A stretch of 50,294 nt of DNA, from the NCBI GenBank assembly GCA_031291095.1, contig JARLJR010000104.1:1-50294 (forward strand), given 5' to 3'. The notes beneath the pieces are model-generated. The model worked only from the letters and a program-made list of their open reading frames with translations, ran no database searches and was not told where the DNA came from. Shown here in pieces: positions 8,804 to 17,506 of this stretch. Positions within the stretch are counted from its first letter, which is position 1; the number at the start of each line of letters is the position of its first letter. A program made the position numbers and the translations under genes. Origin of the DNA: Legionella sp. Lineage in GTDB: Bacteria; Pseudomonadota; Gammaproteobacteria; Legionellales; Legionellaceae.

Positions 8804-10066
8804 ATGCGCATGCAAATAATGAAAGAAAAAAGACAACTCTGGATTATTTTACTAATCGTCTTCATTAGTTTTATTGGTTCGTCCATTGCGTATCCAATTT
8901 TTCCCCCTTTGTTTTTACAATCTACGGATCAACTAATTATCTCCCCGCAATGGAGTGAAACCAGTAGGCGTATTTGGCTGGGATTAACCCTCGCTATTTT
9001 CCCATTAGGGCAATTTATCGGATCCCCTATTCTTGGGAGAAACTCTGATGTGTATGGTCGCAAAAAAATACTCATTATCAGTTTGATAGGAAGCATACTG
9101 GGGTATTTACTGACGGTCATCTCCTTTTGGACACACTGCTTTTGGTTATTATTATTTAGCCGCTTTTTAACAGGCTTTATGGAGGGAACCTTTGCGGTGG
9201 CCAGGGCGTACGCCGCGGAACTGACTACCATTAATAAATTTATAAGTTTTGGCCGTCTCAATACTATGGCTGGTATTGGTTATATAATCGGACCAATCAT
9301 TGGGGGGTTATTATCTAATTCAAATATAGTTCCCTGGTTTTCATGGTCCTTTCCTTTTACATGCGCTGGAATAGCTTCAATTACCGCCTTGGGGTTGGCA
9401 TGGTGGAAATTACCAGAACATCAAGTTTTAGGTAAGGTGGAAAAAGAATCCTTAGCGAGTCAGCTCAATATTATCAGCCAATTTAAACTCTTATTTCAGA
9501 ATCATCCTCATTTGAGGCCTTTACTAGTCATCAGTACGCTGTTTACTTTTGCGGTGGATATGTTTTATGAGTTTGGCCCGGTCTATCTGGCGGGTAAATG
9601 GTCTATGTCTCCAGGAATGATCGCACTTTATAATGCGGCATTGTCAGCTACTCTCGCGTTCGGTGCCTCATGGCTTCCATACCATCTTTCAAAACGCATG
9701 CCTATTCACCAAGTTCTTATCGGGGCGATGATGGTTACGACGTTAATTTTTGCGGCCATGATTATGTTTCAATACCCCATACCGATGTTTTTATTTTTCG
9801 CGCTCATTGGTTTTAGTATCACCAGTGTTACGACGACCATGACGATCCATATATCAAATATGTCTCATACGGCCATTCAAGGGGAAGTCATGGGTACACA
9901 AGTAAGCTTGCGTACTTTAGGTGATGCTATTATCTGCATTGCAGGTAGTTTTTTAATTGTTATGTCACTCATTTTGCCTATTGTTTTTTGCTGCATTATC
10001 GCATTGTGTGCGGGCATTTTATGTTTAGTATATCTAAAACCTGCTGGTGAGGTTAATCATGAATAG
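8804..10066 (+). CDS. MFS transporter (TetA/multidrug-type, 12 TM)
   Basis: This 420-residue inner-membrane protein has twelve hydrophobic segments and the MFS motif A between TM2 and TM3 (GSPILGRNSDVYGRKK). The TM4-TM5 region (FSRFLTGFMEG...GYIIGPIIGG) is typical of drug:H+ antiporters of the TetA type. The substrate cannot be read from sequence. Three in-frame ATGs lie close together (8804, 8810, 8819) and no clear ribosome-binding site decides among them. The gap to the oxygenase gene is 193 bp. The gene's 3' end is duplicated at 6886-7105. Confidence 0.9.
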   Translation: MRMQIMKEKRQLWIILLIVFISFIGSSIAYPIFPPLFLQSTDQLIISPQWSETSRRIWLGLTLAIFPLGQFIGSPILGRNSDVYGRKKILIISLIGSILGYLLTVISFWTHCFWLLLFSRFLTGFMEGTFAVARAYAAELTTINKFISFGRLNTMAGIGYIIGPIIGGLLSNSNIVPWFSWSFPFTCAGIASITALGLAWWKLPEHQVLGKVEKESLASQLNIISQFKLLFQNHPHLRPLLVISTLFTFAVDMFYEFGPVYLAGKWSMSPGMIALYNAALSATLAFGASWLPYHLSKRMPIHQVLIGAMMVTTLIFAAMIMFQYPIPMFLFFALIGFSITSVTTTMTIHISNMSHTAIQGEVMGTQVSLRTLGDAIICIAGSFLIVMSLILPIVFCCIIALCAGILCLVYLKPAGEVNHE

Positions 10067-10259
10067 ATTTAACGGTCTGAGGGGAGGCCTTGAGTCGTGT
10101 ATTGCAACCTTCAAAGCCTGTCCTGCAGGTTAACTAATCAAAATAGCGCAAGAAACGGATAGAATAAACTTTGCTCAAAACCTATCATTAGATTAAAAGC
10201 TTATCCTAGGATAATGGCTTTGTATCAATAACATAGAATGAGCCAAGGAGTTGAAGTAG

Positions 10260-10973
10260 ATGTTTGAACTAATTGATAAAATAAATAATATTGATTGGCA
10301 AGCTGTTGGTAGTGATATGAATAACTATGGCTATTCCATTATTCCTGAGTTTCTAAATAAAGAGCTGTGCCAATATTTAATTAATAATTTTGATAACACT
10401 ACAGGCTACAGAAAAACAGTCATTATGGAACGTTATCGCTTTGGTATTGGTTCGTATAAATACTGGGATTATCCACTTCCTGATTTGGTGCAAATGTTAC
10501 GTGAGGAAATTTACCCAAGACTCGTACCTATTGCTAATTTATGGATGAATCGATTACAAATTCAAAAAAAATTTCCACAAACATTTGAAGAAATGCAATT
10601 AGCTTGCCACCAACACGGACAGCTAAAGCCTACACCACTTATCCTGCAGTATAAGGAAGGAGGATATAATACGCTGCATCAAGATTTATATGGTGAGGTG
10701 TATTTTCCTATTCAAGCGGCATGTTTCTTGAGTGATCCTGGAACTGATTATACGGGAGGCGAGTTTGTGATGACAGAACAAATTCCTAGGTGTCAATCAA
10801 GAGCCATAGTTCTAAAACCGGGCATTGGCGATATGATTCTATTCACCACTAATTTCCGCCCTGCAAAGGGAATAAAAGGCTATTATCGGATAAATATGCG
10901 CCATGGGGTAAGTGAGGTTCAAGGTGGGCGGCGCTACAGCATGGGAGTTATCTTTCATGACGCGGTTAGCTAA
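10260..10973 (+). CDS. 2OG-Fe(II) oxygenase (PF09859/DUF2086-like)
   Basis: A 237-residue cytosolic enzyme of the 2-oxoglutarate/Fe(II) dioxygenase superfamily. The HxD iron ligands are in TLHQDLYG (His140, Asp142), the distal His in MRHGVS (His215) and the 2-oxoglutarate-binding Arg in GGRRYSMG (Arg224/225). GGEFVMTEQIPR is the typical strand between them. Length and order match the family. It is 2 bp from, and surely cotranscribed with, an Ada-type metal-binding protein, which hints at a role around alkylation damage. The substrate is not established. A GGAG at 10246-10249 serves as ribosome-binding site for ATG 10260. Confidence 0.88.
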   Translation: MFELIDKINNIDWQAVGSDMNNYGYSIIPEFLNKELCQYLINNFDNTTGYRKTVIMERYRFGIGSYKYWDYPLPDLVQMLREEIYPRLVPIANLWMNRLQIQKKFPQTFEEMQLACHQHGQLKPTPLILQYKEGGYNTLHQDLYGEVYFPIQAACFLSDPGTDYTGGEFVMTEQIPRCQSRAIVLKPGIGDMILFTTNFRPAKGIKGYYRINMRHGVSEVQGGRRYSMGVIFHDAVS

Positions 10974-10975
10974 AC

Positions 10976-11221
10976 ATGATTAGGCATACTCAAATAGAGG
11001 ATAAAAAACTACGGAGAGAGATAAAGAATGGTACTATTCAATTTGGTGGACATTGCCAATTTAAAATTTATGGAACGTTAAATTGCAAGTCAGGAAAGCG
11101 CATGAAGCGTGAACATAGGGTATTTTTTAAAACAAAAGAAGAGGCGTTACAAAATGGTTACCGCCCTTGCGGTCACTGTATGAGAAAAGAGTATAGCTTA
11201 TGGATCTTATCAAAAAAATAA
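10976..11221 (+). CDS. Small Ada-type metal-binding domain protein
   Basis: This 81-residue protein has the signature of the Ada N-terminal zinc domain: a Cys after a short turn (GTLNCKSGKR), then VFFKTKEEALQNGYRPCGHCMR, matching the (V/I)xF(F/Y)xxxxEAxxxGYRPCxxC pattern. In Ada this domain takes up methyl groups from DNA phosphotriesters; stand-alone copies occur. It starts two bases after the stop of the oxygenase gene, so the pair forms an operon. Whether the methyl-acceptor Cys is functional cannot be told; three of the usual four Cys ligands are obvious and the fourth may be the Cys in GHCQF. Confidence 0.75.
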   Translation: MIRHTQIEDKKLRREIKNGTIQFGGHCQFKIYGTLNCKSGKRMKREHRVFFKTKEEALQNGYRPCGHCMRKEYSLWILSKK

Positions 11222-11242
11222 ATTAATGAGTCTCAAAAGATT

Positions 11243-11484
11243 AAAAAACTTACGACTTGGTTGCGTCCTAATTTCTGGTATCAGTTTAAAGGAAATCCTC
11301 AAACTCAATTTGCTTCGATTTATGGGTACATCCCTTTTCAATCACACTTGAAGGGTCAAGTATGGAATTTAATTTAGGAACTACAATAGAACTCCCCAGG
11401 AACTTATCTCTGCACGCAAATGGTAGCTATCAAACTGGGTTAAACTTACATCTATGCTTATAACGGCCAACTGGGTTTCAAGGA
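11243..11484 (+). pseudogene. Autotransporter beta-barrel C-terminal remnant (two frameshifts)
   Basis: Translation gives LTTWLRPNFWYQFKGNPQT and then GYIPFQSHLKG. After a one-base loss at about 11358 it gives MEFNLGTTIELPRNLSLHAN, and after a second shift near 11450 it gives YNGQLGFK. This follows the last ~80 residues of the autotransporter at 24397-27516 nearly residue for residue. The passenger and most of the barrel are gone. Confidence 0.85.
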
Positions 11485-11526
11485 AAAAAATGGCATAACT
11501 GATTGTTGCTTAAATCTGGTTTAGGA

Positions 11527-11575
11527 TCAGGCCTTGAATCTTGAATTGTAACTTTAGTTCAAGGAATTGGCCTGA
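11527..11575. terminator. Imperfect inverted repeat between autotransporter remnant and cyclase
   Basis: CCTTGAA (11532-11538) pairs with TTCAAGG (11558-11564), and outside it TCAGG (11527-11531) pairs with CCTGA (11571-11575) with a 6-nt bulge. It lies just downstream of the minus-strand cyclase gene ending at 11602, a suitable place for a terminator, but no T-run follows. Confidence 0.35.
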
Positions 11576-11601
11576 GACTACTCATCATTTAAAACGTCAT
11601 T

Positions 11602-13203
11602 TCATGATTCTTTTTCAAGCACACCATACAATTTTACGGGCTTTAGCTTACCCTTCATTGTGACCTCTCCTATATCTATAAATTCATATCGGTCGGGGCG
11701 TTTCATCGATTGGTAAACACTTTGGCTGATTAGGATATTTTGTTCATATGTTTTTGTCATCGATTCTATTCGTGCAGCCGTATTAACTACATCACCAATC
11801 ACCGTACTTTCCAGGCGATGAGTCTCCCCAACAATACCCAGCATCAACTCACCTGTGTTAATTCCTATGCCTACATGCACTTCTTGAGAGGAAAAAAGCC
11901 ATGAGTTGGTTTTATTTAATACGTTAAGCTTTTTTAAAATTGCTACTGCTGAATTCACGGCATCATCGGCACAGGTCTCTCCAGGAAAAAGTGCCATGAT
12001 CGCATCCCCAACAAATTTATCAATAAATCCTTGATGTTCCATAACGATTGGGGACAGTTGTTTAAGCACGGAGTTCACAAAATCAAAATTTCCTTGTGGA
12101 GTTAAGCTTTCAGATAGTGTTGTAAAATTTCTTATATCTAAAAATAATACAGCAATACTATGTTTTAAGTTGTCTCCAAGCGTCACTTCAAGAATATTTT
12201 TTTTGTTTAATAATTCAAGAAACTCACGGGGAACAAATCGTTCAAAAGAATTAGTTATTCGCTCTTGTTTTCTAAATAACAGGTAAATTAAGATGGAAAT
12301 TAATAATAATCCCACCATAGAGACAATAAACAGCAAGGTTTGATTTTTAAGTGCCGCTTTTTGTATGCTTTGGTGCATATTTCTGGATAAATCAGTGCGT
12401 AATAACCCCATTGGTTTAAAATCAAAGTCCTTAAGTAGGCTATAAACAGCTAAGCGTTGATTGTTAATTGGCTCAACATAAGAACTGCCCTTATCAATCA
12501 TTTCTGCTAATTTTTCTTTTCTTTCATGAGTTGTTTCAAGAATAGTTGGTGCCATCACAGAAATCGCATAATCTAATTTATGACCTATTTTATTGATAAG
12601 CTCTGGGGTTAGCGTTTTTCCAAAAATTATAAATCCATTCGGATCGTTATTTTCATTCGAGTCTTCAGTGTAGTTAAGAACATAATAATTTGGATAAGGT
12701 TGCGATGGTTGCTGTAAAAAGCCGGATATGCCCACCGCATTTCCACCTGAATTATTGTATTTTTCTTTATATTTAATCAGTGATAATGCATTTTTTTTAA
12801 AATAATCCAATACGCTTGGATCAACTGGATAAAATTTATTTGTAAGCAAATTATATCCTTGAGACCAGACGACCTTGCCATCTAGTGACAGAAAAATCAC
12901 CTCATTAATATTTTTATCTTTAAAAAAGTCCTCAGAAAAATTCGAGTGGATGTACTCATCATTAGGCTTTTGTATGTAGTTATAGGTATCATCCCAATAA
13001 GCCATATCAGCAGTCAGAACATCGATATACTGTAAGTCTGAAATAACAGTACGTGCAATTCGGTGGCTTGCTTCTATAGCATCACTGTATTCAAGTTGTT
13101 CAAAATCAGTAACAATGAGCTTTTTCGCAATGAAAAAACTTCCTCCAAAAAGGACAAGCCAAATGGATAGGACCGCAATTACATACTTAGTTCTTGGATT
13201 CAC
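11602..13203 (-). CDS. CHASE4-type sensor class III adenylate cyclase
   Basis: A 533-residue inner-membrane receptor cyclase. TM1 is at about 7-26, followed by a periplasmic CHASE4-like domain (about 35-280, with the DMAYWDDTYNYI motif), TM2 at about 290-310, and a class III cyclase domain from about 345. Metal-binding aspartates are Asp356 (LFLDIRNFTTLSE) and Asp400 (DKFVGDAIMALF). Lys397 and Asp471 occupy the adenine-specifying positions, and Asn474/Arg478 (VVNTAARIE) are the transition-state residues, so ATP rather than GTP is expected. The product, cAMP, would be made in response to an unknown periplasmic ligand. No neighbour suggests a ligand. Legionella genomes typically encode several such cyclases. 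Confidence 0.9.
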   Translation of the reverse strand: MNPRTKYVIAVLSIWLVLFGGSFFIAKKLIVTDFEQLEYSDAIEASHRIARTVISDLQYIDVLTADMAYWDDTYNYIQKPNDEYIHSNFSEDFFKDKNINEVIFLSLDGKVVWSQGYNLLTNKFYPVDPSVLDYFKKNALSLIKYKEKYNNSGGNAVGISGFLQQPSQPYPNYYVLNYTEDSNENNDPNGFIIFGKTLTPELINKIGHKLDYAISVMAPTILETTHERKEKLAEMIDKGSSYVEPINNQRLAVYSLLKDFDFKPMGLLRTDLSRNMHQSIQKAALKNQTLLFIVSMVGLLLISILIYLLFRKQERITNSFERFVPREFLELLNKKNILEVTLGDNLKHSIAVLFLDIRNFTTLSESLTPQGNFDFVNSVLKQLSPIVMEHQGFIDKFVGDAIMALFPGETCADDAVNSAVAILKKLNVLNKTNSWLFSSQEVHVGIGINTGELMLGIVGETHRLESTVIGDVVNTAARIESMTKTYEQNILISQSVYQSMKRPDRYEFIDIGEVTMKGKLKPVKLYGVLEKES

Positions 13204-13440
13204 AATATTAATCCTTTAATTTTTATCCTAAATTAGTACGTTTTTGCATTTATTTAGAAAGGTTTAAGGTGTAAAGATAGTTTAAATTTAGAATCTATTT
13301 TCTACTATTATAGACGATTGCTTGATTTTAAAGAGTAAGCGCTGAAGCGAGTAAAAAAGATTGGTAAAAGACTCAACACATCCAATTAGCATGGAACTTT
13401 ATCCATGTATATTCGTAAACTAAACAATAACTGGGTTAAA

Positions 13441-13935
13441 ATGAATCACAATATTAAGATTAAATTTGCAACGAGTGACGACATCCCTTTAATTTTACAA
13501 TTTATAAAAGAATTGGCTGAATATGAGAAATTAGGGCATAAGGTTGTCGCTACTGAAGAATTATTGCAAGAAACTCTATTTGGAAGCCGTTCCCCTGCTG
13601 AGGTAATTCTATGCTATATAGATGACCAACCGGTCAGTTTTGCTTTATTTTTCCATAATTACTCTACATTTTTAGGTCGCGCTGGTATTTACCTGGAGGA
13701 TCTATATGTTAGGCCAGAAGCTCGTGGGCAAGGAATTGGAAAAATTATGTTGGCTTATTTAGCTCAATTAGCTAAAGACCGAAATTGTGGACGGTTAGAA
13801 TGGTGGGTTCTCGATTGGAATGAAACGGCTATTAGCTTTTATAAAAGCCTTGGGGCTAAGGCTATGGACGAATGGACCGTATATCGAGTAACTGGCGATG
13901 AATTGGATAACTTAGCTAATAATTACAAAATGTAA
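13441..13935 (+). CDS. GNAT acetyltransferase (diamine/SSAT-like)
   Basis: A cytosolic acetyl-CoA-dependent N-acetyltransferase. The acetyl-CoA loop is VRPEARGQGIGKIML, preceded by IYLEDLYV and followed by RLEWWVLDWNETAISFYKSLGA, a pattern characteristic of the spermidine/diamine acetyltransferase (SAT1/2) branch. Starting at 13441 (MNHNIKIKFAT) gives 164 residues and aligns with the family N-terminus; an in-frame ATG at 13405 would add 12 residues with no homology support. The acceptor is probably a small amine, but this is not proven. It is a monocistronic gene divergent from the cyclase. Confidence 0.85.
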   Translation: MNHNIKIKFATSDDIPLILQFIKELAEYEKLGHKVVATEELLQETLFGSRSPAEVILCYIDDQPVSFALFFHNYSTFLGRAGIYLEDLYVRPEARGQGIGKIMLAYLAQLAKDRNCGRLEWWVLDWNETAISFYKSLGAKAMDEWTVYRVTGDELDNLANNYKM

Positions 13936-14043
13936 ATGGAAGAAATAGACTCCGGACGATTGAAACTCCAAATGTCAAAAGATTATAATTCCAGATTGAA
14001 CAGAAAATGTCTCATTTGATTCCAATTTAAAATAGGGTTAAGC

Positions 14044-15180
14044 ATGTTTAATTCGTTCCATATAGATGGAGTAAACGCATTTGATAAAAATAATTATGAA
14101 GTAGCTAAAGATTTTTTTCTTCAAGTAATTGCAAAAAATCCTGAAGTCGCAGAAAGCTATTTTTATTTAGGGAAATGCTACTTTTTTTGTGATGAAAAAC
14201 AGCAGGCTATTTTTCCTTTAAAAAAATTCATTGAATTAAGACAAAGTAATTCAGATGAAGTAGCCAATGTTGCCTATGCTTTCGATTTATTAGGCCAATG
14301 TTATGAGGCACAGAACCAGGATATGGCGGCACTAAGATGCTACGCGACGGCAACTAAGATTAATCCATCTGGTGCTTCTGCCTGGAACAACATGGGTTTG
14401 TTTTATATAAAATCTGCTCTGCATTATCTTGAAACAGATCTGGTGGAAAGCGCTAAGCTTTTTAAAGGTGCGCTGGTTTTTATCAAAAAAGCTCTGGAGC
14501 TGGGTGGTGACAACCCTGTGTTTTTGCAAAGTGTAGCCAGTTGGTATGAACAATACATCGAAGTTCTTGAAAAAGCTGTCGAAAACGAGGACGCCATACA
14601 GAAAAATATCGCTGGCAATTTTTGTTACGCAATACAATACTACCGAAAAGCATTATCAGTATGCTGTGAGGATGATATCGCATTAAGAACTATTATTTTA
14701 TCTAACCTTACAGAATGTTTAGCGCAATATGGCCATCATCTATATAAAAATAAAGATTATAAAAATGCACAAGAAATTTATTTAGAAGCAATGCATCTTG
14801 ATCCAGAACATCTTATTGTTATTAATCAAATTGGAATGTCTCTTTTTAAACAGGATTGTTTCCCTGAAGCAAGAAAATGCTTTTTCTCCATTCTGGAGAA
14901 AACAGAAGATCAACAAGAAATTGCGGATGCCTGGTTAAGTATTGCTTGCACTTACAGAGCAGAGAAAAACTGGGATAAGGCCGAAGAATCACTGAGCCAG
15001 GCTAAGAAATTCGCACCTGAGGACTCTTCGATTACTGAGGAAGAAAAGAAGTTGAGTGAATCAAAATCGGCCGCTCTTCTTATATCTACGCCTCAAACAT
15101 TATTTGGCAGCTCAAATGGCGTTGCAGAGGACGTGGCTGGAATTAAAGTACCCTCAACACATAGTGCTCCTCCTTTTTAG
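14044..15180 (+). CDS. TPR repeat protein
   Basis: This 378-residue protein has tandem tetratricopeptide repeats: residues ~4-40 (FDKNNYEVAKDFFLQVIAKN), ~42-75, ~78-112 (ALRCYATATKINPSGASAWN), ~225-260 (YKNAQEIYLEAMHLDPEH) and ~262-330. The tail, from about 340 to the end, is polar and Ser/Pro-rich (ends HSAPPF). No signal peptide or enzymatic domain is seen. TPR proteins mediate protein-protein contacts; secretion is possible but unsupported. It converges with the radical SAM gene, with only 8 bp between stops. Confidence 0.85.
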   Translation: MFNSFHIDGVNAFDKNNYEVAKDFFLQVIAKNPEVAESYFYLGKCYFFCDEKQQAIFPLKKFIELRQSNSDEVANVAYAFDLLGQCYEAQNQDMAALRCYATATKINPSGASAWNNMGLFYIKSALHYLETDLVESAKLFKGALVFIKKALELGGDNPVFLQSVASWYEQYIEVLEKAVENEDAIQKNIAGNFCYAIQYYRKALSVCCEDDIALRTIILSNLTECLAQYGHHLYKNKDYKNAQEIYLEAMHLDPEHLIVINQIGMSLFKQDCFPEARKCFFSILEKTEDQQEIADAWLSIACTYRAEKNWDKAEESLSQAKKFAPEDSSITEEEKKLSESKSAALLISTPQTLFGSSNGVAEDVAGIKVPSTHSAPPF

Positions 15181-15188
15181 TGACAAGC

Positions 15189-16268
15189 TCAAGGGGGGCT
15201 GGGCTGTGGGAATGCCCTAACCATATTTCTAGCCACCTCACAGAAGTAACCATCACGCTCTGGTACAAAAGTATCGGTCGCAAAGGGAGTAAAGTGAATG
15301 GTGCCTCGACATAATTTTTGTATAGGGCAATCGGCGCAATAAATACTAACGTTTTTGGCGAAATTGTTTTTCATTGTTTCAATTAAAGGCTGGTTTAGTT
15401 TGATTTGTCCTTCGCTCAAATTACCGATGATTATTTTCTCGGCACCTTTTGCCTTGGAGGTAGCGTAAGTGATTGTCATCGCAACAAAACCATCAGGAAG
15501 CCAAACAAATGGGATCTCCATTTTGTGTTGCAGTCCGTTGCGAAAGTAGGATTCGCCTTGTATTTCCAGATTTACTCCAAGCTCGCGGGACAGGTCATAG
15601 GCTTTTTGCATCGACTCCACGTAGGCTTGCGCATCTGCTTGTGATACCGCATTTATTTTATTATCCCCAAAGTCGCAGGTGGGCGCGCACATGAGTTTAT
15701 TTATTTGCAAGGACGCACAAGCTTGAACTAACTCAGGGATGTAGGCTACATTTTCTTTATGAATGGTAGCGCGGATTTTCACGGATTCGTTGGCATCAGT
15801 GAGTCGTTTGATCGTATTGATTACCTCATCATTCACAACCGTTTTAGAGTTCTTACGAAATCTTAAGTTACCATAGGCCCCATCATAAGAGATCTGAAAA
15901 TCAATGTTCTTAGAAAGTAGGTTATTAAATACATGCTGATTAAAAATTGAATTGGTCATTAAATATTGCTGGCAATCTATATCCTCTTCAATAAAGAAGT
16001 CCACGGCAGCAAGAAGCGCATTTTGATTGACGGTAGGCTCACCACCAAAATAAACAACCTGAAATTTCTGCCTAGCCTCTAATTCGCGCGATTTTAAGTG
16101 GGCTTTAATGATATCAAGGGTTAATTCCGTGGGCATGTGCTCATTATTTTTATGCACGTAATTAAAACAATATTTGCAATGAATATTGCATAAATTAGTA
16201 AGTGTCAGCCAAATGTAATTGCTTTGGCTGAGATCCCCGAAAGAAAATGGAAGCTCTGTTGTGTTCAT
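15189..16268 (-). CDS. Radical SAM enzyme with C-terminal SPASM/twitch-like Cys cluster
   Basis: A 359-residue radical S-adenosylmethionine protein. The 4Fe-4S site is CNIHCKYC (Cys27, Cys31, Cys34), followed by the SAM-contacting FGGEPT (74-79). A C-terminal group, Cys311, Cys314, Cys320 and Cys343 (YCADCPIQKLC...YFCEV), would bind one auxiliary cluster, as in sulfatase-maturase and RiPP-modifying enzymes. Its start codon overlaps the stop of the RtcB-like gene (ATGA, 16265-16268), so translation is coupled. The substrate is unknown; candidates are the 117-aa protein of the same operon, the RtcB-like partner, or an RNA. Confidence 0.9.
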   Translation of the reverse strand: MNTTELPFSFGDLSQSNYIWLTLTNLCNIHCKYCFNYVHKNNEHMPTELTLDIIKAHLKSRELEARQKFQVVYFGGEPTVNQNALLAAVDFFIEEDIDCQQYLMTNSIFNQHVFNNLLSKNIDFQISYDGAYGNLRFRKNSKTVVNDEVINTIKRLTDANESVKIRATIHKENVAYIPELVQACASLQINKLMCAPTCDFGDNKINAVSQADAQAYVESMQKAYDLSRELGVNLEIQGESYFRNGLQHKMEIPFVWLPDGFVAMTITYATSKAKGAEKIIIGNLSEGQIKLNQPLIETMKNNFAKNVSIYCADCPIQKLCRGTIHFTPFATDTFVPERDGYFCEVARNMVRAFPQPSPP

Positions 16269-17506
16269 GGCAACACCTTACGTAGATAATTTCCGTGATA
16301 ATTTAATAAGGGGTAGAGAATAATGGGTTCTTGTTTGGACTTTACATAACGGCATTGATGATAAATATTGTAGTTATAAGCCAGACTCTTCTGATGCTCA
16401 AAGGGCACATTAATAATAAGATGGTCGATATTGATATGAAGGTGTTTAGGAAGCGCCTTTCTGTAATCGATGGATTCATCAAAAGAATAACTGGTGCCAT
16501 GCCCTACAAAAGATTCAACTACATCCAATAATAAATAGGCAATGCTTTCCTTTTGTCCCGCTATTAAGCAAGGCTCGTTTTGATGATTCGCCAAGAGTTG
16601 CACTCCTCGCGTTTGCAGATCATAATCAGAGCCATTTTCTTGTACCCTAAAAAGACCCGCGTGGCATCGGTCATTAATTATTTTAGGCTCCAGATTAAAT
16701 CTATCATTAAAAAACTTTTCTAGTTGAGTATAGAGCCACCAGCGTTTATAAAGACAATAGTTCATGGAAGCAAAAATCCATTGCTTGTATTCTTCTGCCT
16801 GTTCACAGCCGCTCTTTAATCCACAAAAACCCTGATTAATCTCATCTTCACTAGCTAATTTATTGAAAAAGCTATAGTCCGCTATGTCAAAGAACCAGCG
16901 GTCAAAAATAATCTTGGGGAAACATTCGCTACCTGTATGAATCCATGCTAATAGATCCACTTCTTCGACCGAATCGGTCCATGACTGATGCATCAATCTT
17001 AATTCTAAGGTATTGGTAATTTGTTTGACGTCCTCACTTAAATCTTCTATAGGGAGATCGATATAGAGCTTATCGAGGTCAAGAGGAAAAACCTTATTTA
17101 AAAAACGATCATTATTTAGGGAAAGGTGATTAACCCCTTGCTTAATTCCCTCAATTAAATACTCTTGCTCAGAAAATGGCGCTTTTTCTAAGCTAAGACA
17201 AAAATCGATTAATGCTTGCCCCAGCTTAGGAATTTCTTTTTTATTCACTTGGTTGATCTGGAATACTAAAAATCCACAACCTGGGTCACGTAATACAAAC
17301 GGCATCAGAATGCTGTCTTGGGGTTCGCTTTTGATTAGAATCCCATTAGGCATTTTATTGATTTTCATCATTGCTTCAGGAAACAAATGAACCTGATGAG
17401 ATTCGCCTAAAAAACAAGCGATTTTACTCATGCACTCCTGAATCGCAGTGGTATAAAAATATTCATTCAAGTCCATCCGTGAATGAATAGTGATCTGATT
17501 TTTCAT
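16265..17506 (-). CDS. Divergent RtcB-like RNA ligase homologue
   Basis: This 413-residue protein is not an obvious family match but follows E. coli RtcB (408 aa) in length and residue spacing. LFPEAMMKINKMPNG...PFVLRDPGCG aligns with the MPDxHxGKG...GVDIGCG block (Asp74, Cys77). MHQ (His173) and IHTGSE (His190) are 17 residues apart, like the two His of NHF and HSGSRG. AEEYKQWIFASMNY corresponds to the helix before the fourth ligand, RCHAGLF gives His282, and VGHGTSY gives His336 at the place of the guanylylated His in HGAGR. Known RtcB numbering is Asp75, Cys78, His168, His185, His281, His337. GMP-contacting motifs (HGAGR, GSMG) are eroded, so the activity may differ. It abuts the upstream gene (TAA then ATG) and overlaps the radical SAM gene. 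Alignment was by eye. Confidence 0.65.
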   Translation of the reverse strand: MKNQITIHSRMDLNEYFYTTAIQECMSKIACFLGESHQVHLFPEAMMKINKMPNGILIKSEPQDSILMPFVLRDPGCGFLVFQINQVNKKEIPKLGQALIDFCLSLEKAPFSEQEYLIEGIKQGVNHLSLNNDRFLNKVFPLDLDKLYIDLPIEDLSEDVKQITNTLELRLMHQSWTDSVEEVDLLAWIHTGSECFPKIIFDRWFFDIADYSFFNKLASEDEINQGFCGLKSGCEQAEEYKQWIFASMNYCLYKRWWLYTQLEKFFNDRFNLEPKIINDRCHAGLFRVQENGSDYDLQTRGVQLLANHQNEPCLIAGQKESIAYLLLDVVESFVGHGTSYSFDESIDYRKALPKHLHINIDHLIINVPFEHQKSLAYNYNIYHQCRYVKSKQEPIILYPLLNYHGNYLRKVLP

